A DNA stretch of 16,813 bases from CAZWUK01 sp964636685 (GTDB lineage: Bacteria; Bacillota; Clostridia; Christensenellales; CAG-138): NCBI GenBank assembly GCA_964636685.1, contig CAZWUK010000047.1, forward strand, positions 1 through 16,813. The letters are read 5' to 3'. Both the position numbers and the translations under genes were made by a program. This document shows, piece by piece, positions 14,513 to 16,813 of the stretch. Position 1 is the first letter of the stretch, and the number at the start of each line of letters is the position of its first letter. Under the pieces are notes generated by a model. It did not search any database. It was not told the origin of the DNA and worked only from the letters and a program-made list of their open reading frames with translations.

Positions 14513-14869
14513 ATGAACAACTTTAACGAAGGAAAGCAGCGCATCATACAGGAATATGTGCCGGGCAAGCAGGTTACGCTCGCGCACCTGATCGCCAACC
14601 CCGACGAAGCGCTCTACAAAAAGATCGGCGCGCGCGATGGAACGCGGGGCGCACTGGGTATCATGACGATTACGCCGAGCGAAGCGGCCATCATCGCGGG
14701 CGATCTTGCGATCAAAACCGCGACGGTGGACATCGTGTTTATCGACCGGTTTTCCGGGTCGCTTGTGATTACGGGCGACGTGGCGAGCGTGGAGGCTTCC
14801 ATCCGCGAGATCTTAAACGTCTTGGAGAACGTGCTGCACTTTTCCCCGACGGAGATCACCCGCTCATGA
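14513..14869 (+). CDS. eutS: Microcompartment shell protein EutS (permuted BMC-H)
   Basis: Shell protein of the EutS/PduU group, a circularly permuted single BMC domain; EutS hexamers are bent and may form shell edges. The 118-residue protein shows the EutS-specific RIIQEYVPGKQVTLAHLIANP (10-30) and then GIMTITPSEAAIIAGDLAIKTATVDIVFIDRFSGSLVITGDV (about 49-90), close to enterobacterial EutS. It overlaps eutP by 4 bases (ATGA). Often eutS heads the eut operon; here it is next to last, together with eutP. Confidence 0.96.
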   Translation: MNNFNEGKQRIIQEYVPGKQVTLAHLIANPDEALYKKIGARDGTRGALGIMTITPSEAAIIAGDLAIKTATVDIVFIDRFSGSLVITGDVASVEASIREILNVLENVLHFSPTEITRS

Positions 14870-15303
14870 AGCGCTTCATGGTCATGGGCAAAACCGGCTG
14901 CGGCAAGACCACGCTGCTGCAACGGCTGTACGACGAGCCCATGGAATATCAAAAAACGCAGACCGTGGAGTCGCTGGGGGCGTCGATCGACACGCCCGGT
15001 GAATATTTGGAGCAAAAATCGCTCTACAACGCACTGATTGTGACGGCGCTTGACGCGGACGCGCTGCTGCTGGTGCAGGCGGCAGACGATCCGGACACAA
15101 GCTTTCCGCCGATGCTCAACGCCTGCTTTGGCTGCGAGGCGGTGGGCGTTGTGACAAAGATCGATACGGCGACCGATCCGCAGATGATCGAGGACGCCAA
15201 AAGCTGTCTGCTGGAAGCGGGCGCAGAGCAGGTATTTCTCGTCAGCGCAAAGACGGGAGAGGGCATTGCCGCGCTTTGCCGGTATGTGCTTGCCGAGGAC
15301 TAA
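14866..15303 (+). CDS. eutP: EutP GTPase-like protein (possible acetate kinase)
   Basis: Small P-loop protein of the EutP/PduV family. The 145 residues show the P-loop GKTGCGKTT (8-16), a G3-like DTPGEY (42-47), TKID (97-100) and SAKTG (127-131), so all GTPase boxes are intact. EutP of enterobacteria has been reported to have acetate kinase activity, which would fit here because PduL makes acetyl phosphate and neither AckA nor EutQ is encoded nearby; a role in compartment placement has also been proposed for the paralogue PduV. It is the last gene before the operon terminator. Confidence 0.94.
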   Translation: MKRFMVMGKTGCGKTTLLQRLYDEPMEYQKTQTVESLGASIDTPGEYLEQKSLYNALIVTALDADALLLVQAADDPDTSFPPMLNACFGCEAVGVVTKIDTATDPQMIEDAKSCLLEAGAEQVFLVSAKTGEGIAALCRYVLAED

Positions 15304-15347
15304 TACTTGTCAGAAACACAATACCATAAACAAATCCGAGCAAAGAG

Positions 15348-15373
15348 CGACCGCAAAAGACGGTCGATTTTTT
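15348..15373 (+). terminator. Rho-independent terminator at the end of the eut operon
   Basis: Perfect 6-bp stem CGACCG/CGGTCG (15348-15353 with 15361-15366), 7-base loop, then A and six T (15368-15373). It lies 45 bases after the eutP stop codon. Confidence 0.9.
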
Positions 15374-15386
15374 GTAGAAAGAACCT

Positions 15387-15427
15387 AAAAAACGCCTTTC
15401 TCCCGCGCAAAGAGAAAAGCGTTTTGT
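15387..15427 (-). terminator. Terminator for the HAD phosphatase gene (works on minus strand, possibly both)
   Basis: A 14-base arm (15389-15402) pairs with 15412-15425 with a single mismatch around a 9-base loop. Read on the minus strand, the gene's stop codon is 17 bases upstream and the stem ends in a U run; the + strand also ends in TTTT, so it can stop transcription from either side of this convergent junction. Confidence 0.87.
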
Positions 15428-15443
15428 ATTTGTATAGAACGGA

Positions 15444-16058
15444 TTATTTCTTCAGAATACCTTTTTCCACAAGGCAGGCGCGGAGACGCTTTGCGTCAAG
15501 ATCGTCAAACACATACCCGTCCATGCCGTAAGCCTTGGCGCCCCGAATGTTTTCCTGCATATCGTCTACAAAGAAGCATTCTTCGGGTTGCAGAGAGAAT
15601 TTTTTGCAGAATTTCTCGTAAATATCCGCATGGGGTTTTAAGCACTTTTCTTCCGCGGAGATAAAAAAGTCGTCAAACGCGTCAAACACCGGAAAGTTTT
15701 TATAGTAGCTGCGAAAGCGTGTGCTGGCGTTTGATAGCAGGTATACCTGATAGCCCGCCTGCTTGATTTCGGCAATCAGCCGCGTCATTTCGGGGATTTC
15801 CACCCAGTGCTTGGGCCAGTTATCGTAGACGCGTTCGAGCGTTCCCCAAAGGCGTTCGGGGAGGTTCTTGCGCACACGGGACACCACTTCGTCGGCAGAG
15901 ATCTCGCCTGCGTCCGCCTGTATCCACTCCCTGGATTCATACAGCGCCTTATGGATGGCACGGTGATCTTCTTCGTTATCCACGTAGGGCGAGATATGCA
16001 GATCCGGGTCGAAAACCAGACAGACGTTGCCCATGTCAAAAACCATATTGCGTATCAT
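15444..16058 (-). CDS. HAD-superfamily hydrolase, subfamily IA (YihX-like phosphatase)
   Basis: Cytoplasmic phosphatase of 204 residues. Motif I is FDMGNV with nucleophile D8 and Gly at position 10 where many HAD enzymes have the acid Asp; this FDxGNV form is normal for the YihX-like group, which acts on sugar phosphates such as glucose 1-phosphate. Motif II is LLSNAST (S109), motif III Lys141 in CLKPHADIY, motif IV VDD (D165, D166); the cap helices lie between about 15 and 85. The start at 16058 is chosen because AAGGAGGA lies just upstream (16064-16071); a longer open frame to 16133 adds 25 residues unlike the family. It faces the eut operon and is not part of it. The true substrate is unknown. 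Confidence 0.9.
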   Translation of the reverse strand: MIRNMVFDMGNVCLVFDPDLHISPYVDNEEDHRAIHKALYESREWIQADAGEISADEVVSRVRKNLPERLWGTLERVYDNWPKHWVEIPEMTRLIAEIKQAGYQVYLLSNASTRFRSYYKNFPVFDAFDDFFISAEEKCLKPHADIYEKFCKKFSLQPEECFFVDDMQENIRGAKAYGMDGYVFDDLDAKRLRACLVEKGILKK

Positions 16059-16201
16059 AAAAATCCTCCTTGCAGCATGGATCGATTGCTTACAGCGACG
16101 GTGCGCGCCTGAAAAACAGAAGCTTATTTGCATTGCAAGCGGTCAACCGTAAAGCGCCGTATATCGGGAGAATGACCGCCTTATTTCCCGTCAGTTTTTA
16201 C

Positions 16202-16210
16202 AGTATAGCA
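16202..16210 (-). promoter_or_regulatory. Candidate extended -10 promoter for the HAD phosphatase gene
   Basis: TGCTATACT on the minus strand, about 145 bases before the start codon, with no clear -35. The same nine bases occur on the + strand at 16291-16299, before secA, which supports both as promoter elements. Confidence 0.4.
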
Positions 16211-16290
16211 TGAAAAGATGGGCGGGATCGTAAAATTTTTGTCAAAAAGGCAAAGTTTCGGTAAACGCTCTCGCTTTTGAAGCTTTTTCC

Positions 16291-16299
16291 TGCTATACT
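16291..16299 (+). promoter_or_regulatory. Candidate extended -10 promoter for secA
   Basis: TGCTATACT fits TGnTATAnT, 35 bases before the secA start codon. The -35 region (about 16271-16276) is poor. The gap between this and the HAD gene (16059-16334) holds, besides the two divergent promoters, an inverted repeat GCGGTC/GACCGC (16139-16144, 16174-16179) of unknown meaning. Confidence 0.5.
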
Positions 16300-16334
16300 T
16301 TTACATTAGGTTATTATGCAAAAGGAGAACTTTC

Positions 16335-16813
16335 ATGGGATTTGTTGACAAGCTGCTTGGCAATACCAGCGAAGGACGGCTGAAAAAACTTCGGCCGTAT
16401 GTGGCAAGGATCAACGAGCTGGAGCCGGAAATGCAGAAGCTGTCGGACGCGGAGCTTCGCGCGCTGACGGATAAATTCAAGGCGCGTCTGGCCGCCGGCG
16501 AGACGCTGGACGATATTATGTGCGAGGCGTTTGCCGCCGTGCGGGAAGCCGCTGTTCGCACTGTGGAGATGCGGCACTTTGACGTGCAGCTTTTGGGCGG
16601 TATGGTGCTGCACCAGGGACGAATCGCAGAGATGAAAACCGGCGAAGGCAAAACACTTGTGGCGACCCTTCCGGCATATCTTAACGCACTTTCGGGCAAG
16701 AGCGTGCATATCGTTACGGTCAATGATTATCTTGCCAAGCGCGACGCGCAGTGGATGGGCAAGATCCATCGTTTTCTGGGGCTGACCGTGGGCTGCATTA
16801 CGCACGATCTGGA
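16335..16813 (+). CDS. secA: Preprotein translocase ATPase SecA, N-terminal part (3' end outside window)
   Basis: Motor ATPase that drives proteins through SecYEG. The 159 complete codons seen start MGFVDKLLGN and include the first nucleotide-binding domain: FAAVREAAVRT and RHFDVQLLGGMVLHQGRIAEMKTGEGKTL with the Walker A motif MKTGEGKT, then VHIVTVNDYLAKRDAQWMG, all near-invariant in SecA. The start is fixed by AAAGGAG at 16321-16327. The gene runs off the window end in an open frame. It belongs to the housekeeping neighbourhood, not to the eut operon. Confidence 0.97.
   Translation, partial: MGFVDKLLGNTSEGRLKKLRPYVARINELEPEMQKLSDAELRALTDKFKARLAAGETLDDIMCEAFAAVREAAVRTVEMRHFDVQLLGGMVLHQGRIAEMKTGEGKTLVATLPAYLNALSGKSVHIVTVNDYLAKRDAQWMGKIHRFLGLTVGCITHDL

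Noticed and set aside
15307..15531. Open frame of 74 codons starting with TTG after eutP
   Set aside because: It spans both terminators and the 3' end of the convergent HAD gene; no ribosome site and a basic, low-complexity composition.
1..16813. CRISPR arrays, insertion sequences, tRNA or rRNA genes, phage genes
   Set aside because: No regularly spaced repeats, transposase frames or RNA gene sequences are visible; the window is almost fully explained by intact genes with uniform base composition.

Overview
The window is about 16.8 kb of a moderately GC-rich genome, most likely an anaerobic member of Clostridia (Bacillota). The evidence is a one-piece pyruvate:ferredoxin oxidoreductase, Firmicutes-style ethanolamine-utilisation genes (EutW-type HisKA_2 kinase, a metal-motif-free EutT, PduL as phosphotransacylase), strong AGGAGG-type ribosome binding sites and extended -10 promoters. 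I cannot assign a genus from the sequence alone.

Layout. (1) 1-2252: 3' two thirds of a pyruvate:ferredoxin oxidoreductase gene, closed by a strong terminator at 2295-2333. (2) 2364-15373: one long + strand operon. It starts at a candidate extended -10 promoter with a glycerophosphodiester phosphodiesterase gene and eutW. An apparent conditional terminator (4347-4412) follows, and then 13 closely packed genes: eutA, eutB, eutC, eutL, eutE, eutM, eutT, pduL (eutD-type), eutN, pduS-like, pduT-like, eutS and eutP. A perfect-stem terminator closes it at 15348-15373. (3) 15387-16058, minus strand: a HAD-family phosphatase gene with its own terminator. (4) 16335-16813: 5' end of secA, cut by the window edge.

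How the genes fit together. EutB and EutC form the adenosylcobalamin-dependent ethanolamine ammonia-lyase, EutA reactivates it and EutT makes the cofactor. EutE converts acetaldehyde to acetyl-CoA, PduL makes acetyl phosphate, and EutP may make acetate. EutL, EutM, EutN, EutS and the PduT-like protein build the microcompartment shell. Candidate encapsulation helices are visible on EutC (N-terminus), PduL (N-terminus) and EutE (C-terminus). The set has no EutV, EutH permease, EutG/PduQ alcohol dehydrogenase, EutQ or EutJ in this window. It does have the flavo/iron-sulfur pair PduS-PduT, whose genes overlap by 4 bases.

The most interesting points are: the glycerophosphodiesterase gene heading the operon, which could release ethanolamine from glycerophosphoethanolamine inside the cell; the two-hairpin-plus-terminator leader between eutW and eutA, which looks like an ANTAR antitermination target although no ANTAR regulator is present; and the replacement of alcohol dehydrogenase by a possible electron conduit through the shell.
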